Assembly (NCBI RefSeq): GCF_900111685.1
Contig: NZ_FOHX01000002.1
Span: 617,869-681,868, forward strand
Direction: 5' to 3'
DNA from: Nonomuraea wenchangensis
GTDB lineage: Bacteria; Actinomycetota; Actinomycetes; Streptosporangiales; Streptosporangiaceae
DNA length: 64,000 bases
In this document: piece by piece, positions 6,208-15,565 of the stretch
Layout of the letters: every line of letters starts with the position of its first letter
How positions within the stretch are numbered: the stretch's first letter is position 1
Translations under genes and position numbers: made by a program
The notes under the pieces: model-generated
The model's input: only the letters and a program-made list of their open reading frames with translations
Databases searched by the model: none
What the model was told of the DNA's origin: nothing

Positions 6208-9200
6208 GTGACTCGATTAACGACCCTCGCCTCGGCCGTCGTGCTCGGCGTGGCCACGGCCGTCGTGGCCCTGCCGGCCCAGGTCTCCGCGGCGCCGCTC
6301 CCGCCCTCGGACCGCATCGAGCTCTACGAGCTCGACAGCGCGCCCGGCACCGGGCAGACGCTCAGGGAGAAGGGCTTCGACGTCGTCCAGCAGCAGATCG
6401 AGGGGGGCAAGGAGCACGTCGAGCTGACCGCCGCCGCGGCCGGACTCGCCGGACTCAGGAAGCTCGGCTACAAGCCCGAGCCGGTACGCAACCCGCAGGG
6501 CCAGACCCAGCTCGAAGCCGCGAGGTCACAGGCGTCCGGCGGCTACACCGTCTGGCGGTCCTACTCGGAGCCCGGCGGCATCGCCGACCAGCTCAAGGCG
6601 CTCGCCAATGCCAACAAGGACGTAGTCAAGCTCCAGTCCATCGGCAAGACCCTGCGGGGGCAGGACATCCTCGCCGCCAAGGTGAGCACCGGAGCCAGGC
6701 TGCTGCCCGACGGGCTCAAGCCGGCCACGCTCTACTCCGCCACCCAGCACGCCCGCGAGTGGATCGCCACCGAGGTGGACATGCGGCTGCTGAAGTACGT
6801 CCTCGCCAACAAGGGACGGCTGCGCGACCTGCTCAACAGGACCGAGCTGTGGTTCGTCCCGGTCGCCAACCCCGACGGCTACGACTTCACCTTCACCGAG
6901 GGCAACCGCCTGTGGCGCAAGAACCTGCGCGACGTGAACGGCGACGGCCGGATCACCGTGGGCGACGGCGTCGACCCCAACCGCAACTACCCCACGAACT
7001 TCCACTACGACGAGGAGGGCTCCTCCAGCATCCCGAGCAGCGAGACCTACCGCGGCTCCGGCCCGGCCAGCGAGCCGGAGACCAGGGCGCTGGACGGGCT
7101 GCTCAAGCGCGTCGGGTTCGAGATGCAGCTCAACTACCACTCCTTCGGGCCGCTGCTGCTCTACCCCGCCGGCTTCCAGATCGCCACGCCCACGGCCGAC
7201 AACCCGATCTACGAGGCGATCACGGGTGACGACGAGCATCCGGCCGTCCCCGGCTTCGACCCCGACCTCGGCGCCGAGCTCTACACCACCAACGGCGAGA
7301 CCACCGACCACGCGCACTACACGTACGGCACGCTGGCCTGGACGCCGGAGCTCGACGAGGGCTGCGACGGCTGCGGCTTCGTCTTCCCCGACGACGAGGC
7401 CCTGGTGCAGGCGGAGTTCGAGAAGAACCTGCCGTTCGCGCTCGACGTGGCGAACTCCGCGGTCAACCCGGTCGAGCCGGTCAACCACCTGGGCAACACC
7501 ACCCCCGACTTCGTGATGGACCCGTTCCAGGTCAGCTACGGCAGGGACCAGGTCGTGCAGGTCAACGCCAAGCGCAAGCTCGGGCCGGTGCTGCTCAACT
7601 GGCAGGTCAACGGCGGGCGTACGAAGACCGCGCTCACCGGCGAGTGGAAGGGCGGCGAGCGCTACGGCAAGGGCTACGACCGCTACTACCACTGGATGCG
7701 CGGCAAGATCACCGGGACGAAGCCGGGTGACCGGGTGAAGGTGTGGTTCAGCGCGATCGGCAAGAAGAGCGCCGACTTCACCTACACCGTCGCCTCCGAC
7801 ATCGGCGGCAAGGTGCTCGTGCTCGCCGCCGAGGACGTCACCGGGCTCAGCCCCGCCCAGGGCGCCACCGAGGCCAAGTACGCCGCCGCCTACACGGACG
7901 CGCTCACGGCCGCCGGGTACACCTCCGACGTCTACGACATGGACAAGATGGGCCGGGTGCCGCCGCATCCGCTCGGCGTGCTCAGCCACTACAAGGCGGT
8001 GGTCTGGGAGACCGGCGACGACGTCATCCCGAGGTCCCAGGGCCAGGTCCCCGGCACCACGTCCAAGGGCGGGGTGCAGACCGAGCTGGCCGTGCGCGAC
8101 TACCTCAACGAGGGCGGCAAGCTGCTGCACGCCGGAAAGTACCCGTCGTACGCGGCCAACAACAACGGCGCCTACTACTACGAGCCGGACGCCGGCCAGC
8201 CCGACTGCACGGTCCCGAACGACCCGCCGTGCATCCCCGTCTTCAACGACTTCCAGCAGTACTACCTCGGCGCCTACGTCTTCTTCGACGACGCCGGCAC
8301 CGACCACGACACCGGGCAGCCGTTCCCGCTGCGGGGCCAGGGCGGCGCGTTCGAGGGCTTCCAGGCCGGCCTGGAGCCGGGTCACACCAACTCGTTCGTG
8401 GCGACCTCGGCGATCCTGCCGGCCGCGCAGTTCCCGCTGTTCGCCAGTTCCGCCCAGGTCAAGTGGGTACGCCCCGGCGGCCCGTTCGACCCGCACACCG
8501 GCTCCTGGGACGTCTACAGCGGCATCGCCGACGTGGCGTGGAAGCGGCTGACGACGACCGTGGACCTCACCGGGAGGAGCAGCGGCGAGCTGACGTTCTG
8601 GACGTCGTACGACACCGAGGCCGACTGGGACTTCCTGACCGTGGAGGCGCGGACGGCGGGCGGCGACGACTGGACCACGCTGCCCGACGCCAACGGGCAC
8701 ACCAGCCAGAGCACCGGCGACAGCTGCCAGACCGCCAACAGCGGCGGCTGGCGCACGATCCACCCGTTCACGCAGCGCTACCAGGGCCCGGCCTGTGAGC
8801 CGACCGGCTCCTCGGGCGCCTGGCACGCGGCCTCGGGCAACTCGGCCGGCTGGCAGCAGTGGCGGATCGACCTGACCCCGTACGCGGGCAAGCGGGTCGA
8901 GCTGTCCATCTCCTACATCAGCGACTGGGCCACGCAGGGCGCGGGCGTCTTCCTGGACGACGCCAAGGTGACGCTGGACGGCGCGACGGCCGCGGAGACC
9001 TCCTTCGAGAGCGATCTCGGCGGCTGGGCCGTCGGGGCGCCGCCGGCCGGCACCTCGGTCTCCATCAACAACTGGTTCCGTACCGACCAGGTCTTCGAGG
9101 AGGGCGGCGGCATCGTCACCAAGGACACCGTCTACCTCGGGTTCGGCGTCGAGAGCGTGACCGACCAGGCGGCCCGTACGGACCTCGTCAAGCGGTCCTT

Positions 9201-9228
9201 GCGGCACCTGCTCGGCGAGCGGCGCTAG
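6208..9228 (+). CDS. Secreted M14 zinc carboxypeptidase, multidomain
   Basis: A 1006-residue exported metallopeptidase. The signal peptide spans about residues 1-28 (cut after QVSAA). A pro-region follows (30-115), then the M14 domain (about 115-420). Zinc ligands are His181 and Glu184 (QHAREW) and His311 (NYHSFG); the catalytic Glu is Glu381 (WTPELDEG); DPNRNYP carries substrate-contact residues. M14 enzymes remove C-terminal residues from peptides. A large C-terminal part follows, with a region resembling ThuA/GATase-like folds (VLVLAAEDVTG) and one or two beta-sandwich domains of the immune-inhibitor/MAM kind (WQQWRIDLTPYAG, FLDDAKVTL). GTG start after a purine-rich AAGGGGGG. A strong terminator follows 12 bp after the stop, so it is monocistronic. 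Confidence 0.9.
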   Translation: MTRLTTLASAVVLGVATAVVALPAQVSAAPLPPSDRIELYELDSAPGTGQTLREKGFDVVQQQIEGGKEHVELTAAAAGLAGLRKLGYKPEPVRNPQGQTQLEAARSQASGGYTVWRSYSEPGGIADQLKALANANKDVVKLQSIGKTLRGQDILAAKVSTGARLLPDGLKPATLYSATQHAREWIATEVDMRLLKYVLANKGRLRDLLNRTELWFVPVANPDGYDFTFTEGNRLWRKNLRDVNGDGRITVGDGVDPNRNYPTNFHYDEEGSSSIPSSETYRGSGPASEPETRALDGLLKRVGFEMQLNYHSFGPLLLYPAGFQIATPTADNPIYEAITGDDEHPAVPGFDPDLGAELYTTNGETTDHAHYTYGTLAWTPELDEGCDGCGFVFPDDEALVQAEFEKNLPFALDVANSAVNPVEPVNHLGNTTPDFVMDPFQVSYGRDQVVQVNAKRKLGPVLLNWQVNGGRTKTALTGEWKGGERYGKGYDRYYHWMRGKITGTKPGDRVKVWFSAIGKKSADFTYTVASDIGGKVLVLAAEDVTGLSPAQGATEAKYAAAYTDALTAAGYTSDVYDMDKMGRVPPHPLGVLSHYKAVVWETGDDVIPRSQGQVPGTTSKGGVQTELAVRDYLNEGGKLLHAGKYPSYAANNNGAYYYEPDAGQPDCTVPNDPPCIPVFNDFQQYYLGAYVFFDDAGTDHDTGQPFPLRGQGGAFEGFQAGLEPGHTNSFVATSAILPAAQFPLFASSAQVKWVRPGGPFDPHTGSWDVYSGIADVAWKRLTTTVDLTGRSSGELTFWTSYDTEADWDFLTVEARTAGGDDWTTLPDANGHTSQSTGDSCQTANSGGWRTIHPFTQRYQGPACEPTGSSGAWHAASGNSAGWQQWRIDLTPYAGKRVELSISYISDWATQGAGVFLDDAKVTLDGATAAETSFESDLGGWAVGAPPAGTSVSINNWFRTDQVFEEGGGIVTKDTVYLGFGVESVTDQAARTDLVKRSLRHLLGERR

Positions 9229-9240
9229 CGGCGGATCGCG

Positions 9241-9268
9241 GAGGGGCGCGGCGCGGGCCGCGCCCCTC
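9241..9268 (+). terminator. Rho-independent-type terminator after the M14 peptidase
   Basis: GAGGGGCGCGGC pairs perfectly with its inverse across a four-base loop (12-bp stem), followed by CTT. The U-tract is weak, as is usual in actinomycetes. Confidence 0.75.
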
Positions 9269-9383
9269 TTGCGTGCACGAGCAGAACATGATTCGGTCGC
9301 CTTTGAGGCATACATCGCGCGTACCATGCCGTGTAAGCAAGCGGTTACTGATCACGTATTCGGTCAAGCAGGAGGCTCTCGAC

Positions 9384-10817
9384 ATGCGCCAGCACGACAC
9401 GCTTTTCATCGGGGGCGAATGGGTGGCCCCCGCGGGCACCGGCACGATCGACGTCATCTCGCCCCACACCGAGGAGATCGTCGGCCGGGTGCCGGACAGC
9501 ACCGCCGCGGACGTCGACCGCGCCGTCGCCGCCGCCCGCGAGGCGTTCGACCACGGGCCCTGGCCGCGCATGACGTTCGCCGAGCGGGCCGAGGTCATCG
9601 CCAGGCTGGCGGCGATCTACAACGAGCGGCAGAGCGAGATGGCCCAGCTCATCACCGAGGAGATGGGCTCGCCGATCACCTTCTCCAACCTCGCGCAGGC
9701 GCCGCAGCCGCTGGAGATGCTCAACTTCTACGCCGAGCTCGGCAGGACGTTCGAGCAGGAGGAGCAGCGGCCCGGCCTGTTCGGCCCGGTCACCGTGCGC
9801 CGCGAGCCGGTCGGCGTCGTGGCCGCCGTCGTGCCCTGGAACGTGCCCCAGTTCGTCACCATGACCAAGCTCGCGCCCGCCCTGCTGGCCGGCTGCACGG
9901 TCGTGCTCAAGCCCGCTCCCGAGACACCGCTGGACGCGTACCTGCTGGCCGAGTGGGTCGCCGAGGCCGGCGTGCCGGCCGGCGTGCTCAACATCGTGCC
10001 CGCCGGGCGCGAGGTCGGCGAGCACCTGGTCTCGCACCCCGGCGTGGACAAGGTCGCCTTCACCGGCTCCACCGCCGCCGGCCGCCGCATCGCCTCCATC
10101 TGCGGCGAGCAGCTCAAGCGGGTCAGCCTGGAGCTCGGCGGCAAGTCCGCGGCCATCATCCTGGACGACGCCGACCTCGCCTCCAGCATGGGCTTCCTGT
10201 CCCTGGCCTCGCTCATGAACAACGGCCAGGCGTGCGTGGCGCAGACCCGCATCCTCGCCTCGCGCAACCGCTACGACGAGGTCGTGGACGCCGTCGCAGG
10301 CATGGTCGCCGCCCAGCAGGTCGGCGACCCGGCCGACCCCACGACCGGCATCGGCCCGCTGGTCGCCAAGCGGCAGCAGGAGCGGGTCGAGGGCTACATC
10401 AGGATCGGCATGGACGAGGGCGCCAAGGTCGTGCTCGGCGGCCTCGACCGGCCCCAGGACCGCGGCTGGTACGTCGCCCCCACCGTCTTCTCCGGCGTCA
10501 CCAACGACATGCGCATCGCCCGCGAGGAGATCTTCGGCCCGGTCCTGGCGGTGATCCCGTACGAGGACGAGGCCGACGCCGTCCGCATCGCCAACGACAG
10601 CGACTACGGCCTGGCCGGCACGGTGTGGACCGCCGACACCGAGCACGGCATGGACATCGCCCGCCAGGTCCGCACCGGCACCTACGGCGTCAACTGCTAC
10701 ATGCTCGGCGCGAACACGCCCTTCGGCGGCTACAAGTCCAGCGGCATCGGCCGCGAGCTCGGCCCCGAGGGCCTGTCCGGCTACCTGGAGTACAAGAGCA
10801 TCGCCCGCCTGGGCTGA
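9384..10817 (+). CDS. NAD(P)-dependent aldehyde dehydrogenase
   Basis: A 477-residue soluble enzyme that oxidises aldehydes to acids. Marks of the superfamily are PWNVP (151-155), the cofactor motif FTGSTAAGRRIA (226-237), the general base Glu250 in LELGGKS, and the catalytic Cys284 in NNGQACVAQTRI. EEIFGPV and GGYKSSGIGRE are near the C terminus. Full length for the family. The start is the ATG after CAGGAGG; no upstream in-frame extension is plausible. It is monocistronic, lying between two terminators. The 155-bp upstream gap holds an imperfect GTAA-N8-TTAC dyad near 9333-9348 that could be an operator. Substrate unknown. Confidence 0.93.
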   Translation: MRQHDTLFIGGEWVAPAGTGTIDVISPHTEEIVGRVPDSTAADVDRAVAAAREAFDHGPWPRMTFAERAEVIARLAAIYNERQSEMAQLITEEMGSPITFSNLAQAPQPLEMLNFYAELGRTFEQEEQRPGLFGPVTVRREPVGVVAAVVPWNVPQFVTMTKLAPALLAGCTVVLKPAPETPLDAYLLAEWVAEAGVPAGVLNIVPAGREVGEHLVSHPGVDKVAFTGSTAAGRRIASICGEQLKRVSLELGGKSAAIILDDADLASSMGFLSLASLMNNGQACVAQTRILASRNRYDEVVDAVAGMVAAQQVGDPADPTTGIGPLVAKRQQERVEGYIRIGMDEGAKVVLGGLDRPQDRGWYVAPTVFSGVTNDMRIAREEIFGPVLAVIPYEDEADAVRIANDSDYGLAGTVWTADTEHGMDIARQVRTGTYGVNCYMLGANTPFGGYKSSGIGRELGPEGLSGYLEYKSIARLG

Positions 10818-10852
10818 GCCCCTTCCGTGAGAAGCCGAGCCCTCGCGTGAGA

Positions 10853-10885
10853 AACGGCCCCACACCCCTTGGGTGCGGGGCCGTT
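10853..10885 (+). terminator. Terminator after the aldehyde dehydrogenase
   Basis: AACGGCCCC (10853-10861) pairs with GGGGCCGTT (10877-10885). After one A-C mismatch, CACCC pairs with GGGTG around a three-base loop. It is followed by CCCG rather than a T-run, so the folded stem is the main evidence. Confidence 0.75.
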
Positions 10886-11038
10886 CCCGTGCCGAAGGCC
10901 ACCCAGCGCGCCCCCGCGACGCTGGGCAACCGCCTGACTACTGAAGTATGTCCCATGTCCAGCCCGTGGCCGGATTTCATCCCCAGGGACTTTCTCCCAG
11001 CGGTTTCCTTCCATACGCCTCAGTACGACGTGTATTAC

Positions 11039-11809
11039 TCACGAAAAGTTCGAAGAGATCCATTTGCCGATCCGGCGGACGAGATCGGGGGTCGCCGCGG
11101 CCTCCGCGTGCCCGTACCCCGGCTCGATCCAGAGCTCCTTCGGCTCGCGCGCCCCGGCGTAGATCTGGTGCGCGTGCTCCAGCGGGAAGAACGTGTCGGC
11201 GTCCCCGTGCACGACCAGCAGCGGCACCGGCGCGATGAGCGCGGCGGCCTCGTACGGCGGCAGCGGCACCGGGTCCCACGGCCCGCGACGGATCCTGGTG
11301 CGCTTGACCACCCGCGCCGCGAACCGGCCCACCGGCTGCTCGATCGCCCAGTGGACCTGGCGCATCGGCCTGGTGCCCCGGTAGTACCAGCGGGCCGGGC
11401 CGCTCACCGCCACCACCGCGTCCACACCCCTGAGCAGCCCGGCATGGCGTACGGCCACCGCCGCGCCCATCGAGAAGCCGACCACCGCCACCTTCTCGTA
11501 GCCGATCGTCCGCGCGTGCCGGACGGCCGCCTCGACGTCCAGGATCTCCACGTCGCCCACGGTGGTCTCGCCGCCGGAGCGCCCATGGCCGCGGAAGTCG
11601 AAGGCGAGCACGCCGCCGTAGCCGCTCAGCACGTGCACGATGCGGCGGGCGCTCCGCTCCCGCCACGAGCCCGTGAAGCCGTGCGCCACCACGATCCCGA
11701 CCCCGTTCCCGTCCGCGACGCCGGCGGGGCGGGGCGGGGTGTGGGCGGCGTCGATGCGGACGCCGTCCTCGGTCCTGAGCATGACGGGGAAGCTCGGCGC
11801 GAAAGGCAT
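11039..11809 (-). CDS. Alpha/beta hydrolase
   Basis: A soluble serine hydrolase of about 256 residues. The oxyanion segment is VVAHGFTGSW, the nucleophile elbow GFSMG, the acid lies in VVHGDADTFFP, and the histidine in PGYGHAEAA. The fold resembles esterases and thioesterases that act on acyl esters or thioesters; the substrate is unknown. I prefer the ATG at 11809; a GTG at 11845 would overlap the upstream gene. It starts ten bases after the stop of the small adenylate-forming-like gene. It therefore reads as the last gene of a minus-strand unit headed by a truncated ANL-like protein and the giant LuxR regulator. Confidence 0.88.
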   Translation of the reverse strand: MPFAPSFPVMLRTEDGVRIDAAHTPPRPAGVADGNGVGIVVAHGFTGSWRERSARRIVHVLSGYGGVLAFDFRGHGRSGGETTVGDVEILDVEAAVRHARTIGYEKVAVVGFSMGAAVAVRHAGLLRGVDAVVAVSGPARWYYRGTRPMRQVHWAIEQPVGRFAARVVKRTRIRRGPWDPVPLPPYEAAALIAPVPLLVVHGDADTFFPLEHAHQIYAGAREPKELWIEPGYGHAEAAATPDLVRRIGKWISSNFS

Positions 11810-11819
11810 GGATTCGAGC

Positions 11820-12239
11820 TTAGGCGCGGCCCGCGCCCTGACCACGACCGGCGTCCCCGTCCCCCGGCGTGTCGCCCCTGCGCGGCGCGCCCAGGTCGGC
11901 CACGCCCAGCACGATCCGCACCCACGACTCCTCGGCCGCCCGTACGGCGTGCGGCACGTCGGAGATCAACACGCGGGCGCGGCTGGCCCGTACGCGCTCC
12001 CTCAGCGTGGCGGCCGGAAGGTCGGCGGGCACCGGGTAGGCCACGCCGCCCGCGGCGATCACCGCGTCCGTCGCCACCAGCAGGTCGGGCCCCACGGGCA
12101 GGCAGATGAGCACGGTGTCGCCGGTCCGCACGCCACGGCGGCGGAGCTGGACGATCGCGACGGCCGACCGCTCGTCGAGCTGCTCCTCCGTGAGCTTCAA
12201 CCCGGTGTCCGCGTCCACGATCACGTAGCGCTCATCCAT
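11820..12239 (-). CDS. Truncated adenylate-forming (ANL) N-terminal-like protein
   Basis: A 139-residue protein that resembles only the first ~130 residues of acyl-CoA/acyl-AMP synthetases: an opening DADTGLKLT, then GVRTGDTVLICLPVG and AVIAAGGVAYPVP. The family's ATP P-loop, adenine-binding and C-terminal lid regions are absent, so it cannot adenylate on its own. The stop is genuine and the next gene begins within ten bases, so this does not look like a random truncation. ATG at 12239 is preferred; ATG at 12275 is also in frame. It lies 56 bp after the STAND-LuxR regulator. A longer protein of the same kind precedes that regulator, and the two share the RTGDxVLxxxPxG signature. Confidence 0.65.
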   Translation of the reverse strand: MDERYVIVDADTGLKLTEEQLDERSAVAIVQLRRRGVRTGDTVLICLPVGPDLLVATDAVIAAGGVAYPVPADLPAATLRERVRASRARVLISDVPHAVRAAEESWVRIVLGVADLGAPRRGDTPGDGDAGRGQGAGRA

Positions 12240-12295
12240 GCCGACCACCGTAGGGAGGGCGTCTCGTGCGTACATGGGGCGGAATATGCAAATCC

Positions 12296-15200
12296 CTATG
12301 CAGAAGGGCCCGACGCCTGCTCGGCCGCCCACACCGCGATCTGCGCCCGGGAGGTATAGCCAAGCTTCTCCATGATGTTGGCGATATGCCGGGCCACCGT
12401 GGCGGGGCTGATGACCAGCTCCCCGGCGATCGCCCGGTTGGACAGGCCACGAGTGAGCAGGCCGGCGATCTCCCGCTCGCGGGCGGTGAGCAGCGGGCGG
12501 CGTACCGGCTCGACCGGCACCGGCGGCTCCCGCCGCGGCTGCCGCTCGCCCTCCAGGACCCGGCGGGCGGCGTCGTCGGGGCCCATGACCCGGCCCCGCG
12601 ACCACAGAGCCGCCGTACGGCCCTCGCCGAGCCGGCCGCGCGCCCGGCCCAGCAGCTCCTCGATGCGGAGCGTGGCGTGCTGCTGGCCGATGGATTCGCG
12701 CAGCGCCGCGGCCGCGGCGGCGGCCGGCAGCGCGCCCTCCAGGTCGCCCTCGCACTCCGCCAGCACCGACAGCCCCATCAGGCAGCGGGCCACGCCCTGG
12801 CGCTGGCCGGTCTCCCTGCTCAGCGCGAGGCTCGCGGCCAGCCGCCGCCGCGCGACGGCGAACTCCCCCAGCATCGCCGCCACCCGTCCGCCGTGGGCCA
12901 GGCAACGGGCCAGGTCGCCGTCGGCGCCCAGCTCGCGCAGCCAGGGGACGGCCATCTCGTACCTGGCCTTGGCCGTCACCAGATCGCCGCGGGCCTCGGC
13001 GACCGCGCCGAGCTGGGCGGCGGCACGGGCCATGATCCACCGGTGGCCGTGCTCGCGGGCGCGGACCAGGGCCTCCTCGCCGTGCCGCTGCGCCTCCCGC
13101 AGCCTGCCACGCGTCAGGGCCACCGCCGACAGCCCGGCCAGCCCCGCCGCCTGGTTCCACGGATCGCCCGTACGGGTGGCCACGGACAGCCCTTCCTCGG
13201 CATGACGTACCGCCTCGTCGGCGCGGCCCATGCGCAGCAGCACCACGACGACGAGACTGTGCATGACGCAGCGCGGGAACACGTCGTCCGGCGCGAGTCC
13301 TGCCAGGCTCTCCTCGGCCGCCTCCAGCGACCGGCTCAGCTCGTCACGCGCCTCCAGACCGTAGGCGAGATAAGCCTTGGCGTGGGCGACCTGCTCCGGC
13401 GGCACCGCCGACACGTCAAGCGACAGCAGCCGCTCGATCCAGTCGACGATCTCCGCGGGGTTGCCGCCCAGCGGCAGCAGGGCCGTACTGACGGTGCACA
13501 ACCGCAGGCCCAGCCCCACGTCACCGGACTCGACGGCCCAGTCGAGCGCCGCCCGCTGGTCGTCCAGCAGGTTCCGGCTCACGGTCAGCGCCCGCAGCCG
13601 TTCCGGCCACGGCACGCCGCGGTCCACCATCTCGGTGGCGAAGAGGCGCTCCTGCAGCTCGCACATCACGCCGAGGTGCCGCGCGCGCAGCAACTCCCGC
13701 TCACCCGCCTGACGCAGCCGCTCCAGCGCGTAACGCTTGATGGTCTCCAGCAGCCGGTAGCGGGTGCGGCTCTCGTCACACAACACGAGCGACTTGTCGA
13801 CCAGGCTGCCGAGCAGATTGACGATCTCCGCCTCGGCGACGGGCCGCCCCGCACACACCCGCTCGGCCAGCCCGAGATCGAACCCACCCGCGAACACCGC
13901 CAACCGCCGCAACACCACCTGCTCCTTGTAGGAGAGGAGGTCGTAACTCCACTCGACCGCCGCAAGCAGTGTCCGCTGCCGGGCAGGGGCGGCGCGTCCC
14001 CCCGTGGTGAGCAGGGAAAAACGGTCGTCAATGCGGTCAGCTATCTGACCAGGGCTGAGCAGGCTCGTACGAGCCGCCGCCAGCTCCAGTGCCAGCGGAA
14101 GCCCATCCAGCGCCCGGCACAGGCGTACGACATCGGCAATGCTCTCCGGCCCCAGCCGCGTCCCCACGGCCGCCGCCCGATCAAGAAACAACTGCACCGA
14201 CTCCACCTCAACCACCCCACCCCACCTCCCCCACCCTTCATCACCCCCCTCACCACCGCCTTCACGACCCACATCCACCTGACCGCCCACACCCTTCTCG
14301 TCGCCCACCTCACCCGCCACACCACCGCCAGCGCCCACCGCCCTGAGCACCAAGCCCCTGTCAGCGCCCAGTGCCTCGCCGACGGCACCCGCACCGGCCC
14401 CCACCACCCGACACCCCGCAGCGCCATCGCCAGCCCCCACCGCCCCGCACGGCGTACCGCCACCGGCCCCCAGCGCCCCGCCTGCCGCGTCCCCGCCAGC
14501 GCCCACGACCCGGCCCGCCGCACCACCGCCAGCGCCGACCACTCCGCCCGCCACACCACCATCAGCGCCCGACACCTCACGAGCCACGCCCCCACCGGCC
14601 ACGAGCGCCCCGCCAGCCGCGTCACCACCAGCGCCCACCACCCCGCCCGCAACCCCACTGCCAGCGCCCGCCACTCCGCGCGCCGCGCTCCCGCCGGTGC
14701 CCAGCACCTCTTCGCCGGGGTTCCCCGCGCCGCTCCGTGTCCCGCCGCCGACACCCCGCTCCGCGTCGCTCGCGGTCTCGCCACCACCAGCCGCCTCGCC
14801 CGGCCCTCCGCCGACCGGCCCTCCCCCTCCTAACCTCCCGCCGTCGCCGACGGCGGCAGCACCGGCTCCCCCTGGGGGCGCCTTGCCTGGTGGTGCCTGG
14901 CCTCGGTCGCCCGTACCGGCGGGGCCGAGTTCGCGTGTGGGAAGGGGCAGGGCGGCGGCGGGGACGGCGGCAGGGCCCAGGACAGGGGACGGGCCGGACT
15001 CGAGTTCTACATCAGCGTCGGGAAGGTCGAGCGGGGGGACGCGCCAGATCAGCTCGCCCGCGATCCGCAACGGCTCCCGGCTGGTGGCGAGCACGCTCAG
15101 CCGCGGGCAGGCGGCCACCAGCCCCGCCGTCACCTCGGCACAGGCGTCCACCAGGTGTTCGCAGTTGTCGAGCAGCAGCAGGCAACGCAGGTCGCGCAGC

Positions 15201-15550
15201 CGCGCCGTGACGGTGTCGAGCAGCGGCCGGCCGGTCTCGGCGCGCACTCCCAGCACGCGGGCGATCTCGGGGACGACCAGCTCGCCGCGCCCGAGCCGGG
15301 CCAGCTCGACCAGCCAGACACCGTCCGGGTACGAGCCCGTCAACCCCGCCGCGACCCGCAGCGCCAGCCGCGTCTTGCCGATGCCGCCCACCCCGCACAG
15401 GGTGACGACCCGCGTCCGCCCGAACAGCCCGCGCAGGTCGTCGAGGTCGCGCTCACGGCCGACGAACCGGTTGGGCTCTGCCGGAAGGTTGTGCCTGGGG
15501 GGCTCTGGCATGCGGTCACCCTGTGTCGCGGAAGGATCACACTCTCCCAC
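12296..15550 (-). CDS. Large STAND-ATPase LuxR-family regulator with low-complexity insertion
   Basis: A 1084-residue regulator. Order: NB-ARC/AAA-like NTPase with Walker A GVGGIGKT (53-60), Walker B LLLLDN (124-129) and ATSREPL (155-161); a Gly/Ala/Val-rich insertion (about 181-448); the rest of the NTPase module starting SVQLFLDRA; helical TPR-like repeats (about 620-990); and a C-terminal LuxR helix-turn-helix (LTAREREIAGLL, SPATVARHIANIMEKL). Relatives are signal-gated switches that activate nearby genes. The NTPase is normally continuous across the point where the insertion sits. An internal start MPEPPRH (15511) is possible. It lies 15 bp after the upstream ANL-like gene, pointing to co-transcription. 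Confidence 0.9.
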   Translation of the reverse strand: MGECDPSATQGDRMPEPPRHNLPAEPNRFVGRERDLDDLRGLFGRTRVVTLCGVGGIGKTRLALRVAAGLTGSYPDGVWLVELARLGRGELVVPEIARVLGVRAETGRPLLDTVTARLRDLRCLLLLDNCEHLVDACAEVTAGLVAACPRLSVLATSREPLRIAGELIWRVPPLDLPDADVELESGPSPVLGPAAVPAAALPLPTRELGPAGTGDRGQAPPGKAPPGGAGAAAVGDGGRLGGGGPVGGGPGEAAGGGETASDAERGVGGGTRSGAGNPGEEVLGTGGSAARGVAGAGSGVAGGVVGAGGDAAGGALVAGGGVAREVSGADGGVAGGVVGAGGGAAGRVVGAGGDAAGGALGAGGGTPCGAVGAGDGAAGCRVVGAGAGAVGEALGADRGLVLRAVGAGGGVAGEVGDEKGVGGQVDVGREGGGEGGDEGWGRWGGVVEVESVQLFLDRAAAVGTRLGPESIADVVRLCRALDGLPLALELAAARTSLLSPGQIADRIDDRFSLLTTGGRAAPARQRTLLAAVEWSYDLLSYKEQVVLRRLAVFAGGFDLGLAERVCAGRPVAEAEIVNLLGSLVDKSLVLCDESRTRYRLLETIKRYALERLRQAGERELLRARHLGVMCELQERLFATEMVDRGVPWPERLRALTVSRNLLDDQRAALDWAVESGDVGLGLRLCTVSTALLPLGGNPAEIVDWIERLLSLDVSAVPPEQVAHAKAYLAYGLEARDELSRSLEAAEESLAGLAPDDVFPRCVMHSLVVVVLLRMGRADEAVRHAEEGLSVATRTGDPWNQAAGLAGLSAVALTRGRLREAQRHGEEALVRAREHGHRWIMARAAAQLGAVAEARGDLVTAKARYEMAVPWLRELGADGDLARCLAHGGRVAAMLGEFAVARRRLAASLALSRETGQRQGVARCLMGLSVLAECEGDLEGALPAAAAAAALRESIGQQHATLRIEELLGRARGRLGEGRTAALWSRGRVMGPDDAARRVLEGERQPRREPPVPVEPVRRPLLTAREREIAGLLTRGLSNRAIAGELVISPATVARHIANIMEKLGYTSRAQIAVWAAEQASGPSA
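14207..15010 (-). repeat. Low-complexity imperfect repeat region inside the LuxR regulator gene
   Basis: About 800 bp of degenerate GC-rich repeats stay in frame and encode tandem variants of VVGAGGGAAG and GALGAGGG. Repeat units are roughly 12-17 codons and imperfect. Long spurious frames open on the other strand because of this composition. Confidence 0.8.
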
Positions 15551-15565
15551 AGTAGTGTCGCACTT

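Noticed and set aside
9332..9348. GTAA-N8-TTAC dyad upstream of the aldehyde dehydrogenase as a regulator site
   Set aside because: Only four-base arms, no neighbouring regulator gene; not distinguishable from chance.
14041..15210. Long plus-strand open frames opposite the LuxR regulator insertion
   Set aside because: Pro/Arg/His-rich nonsense proteins caused by the GC-rich repeat; the minus-strand frame carries intact conserved motifs on both sides.
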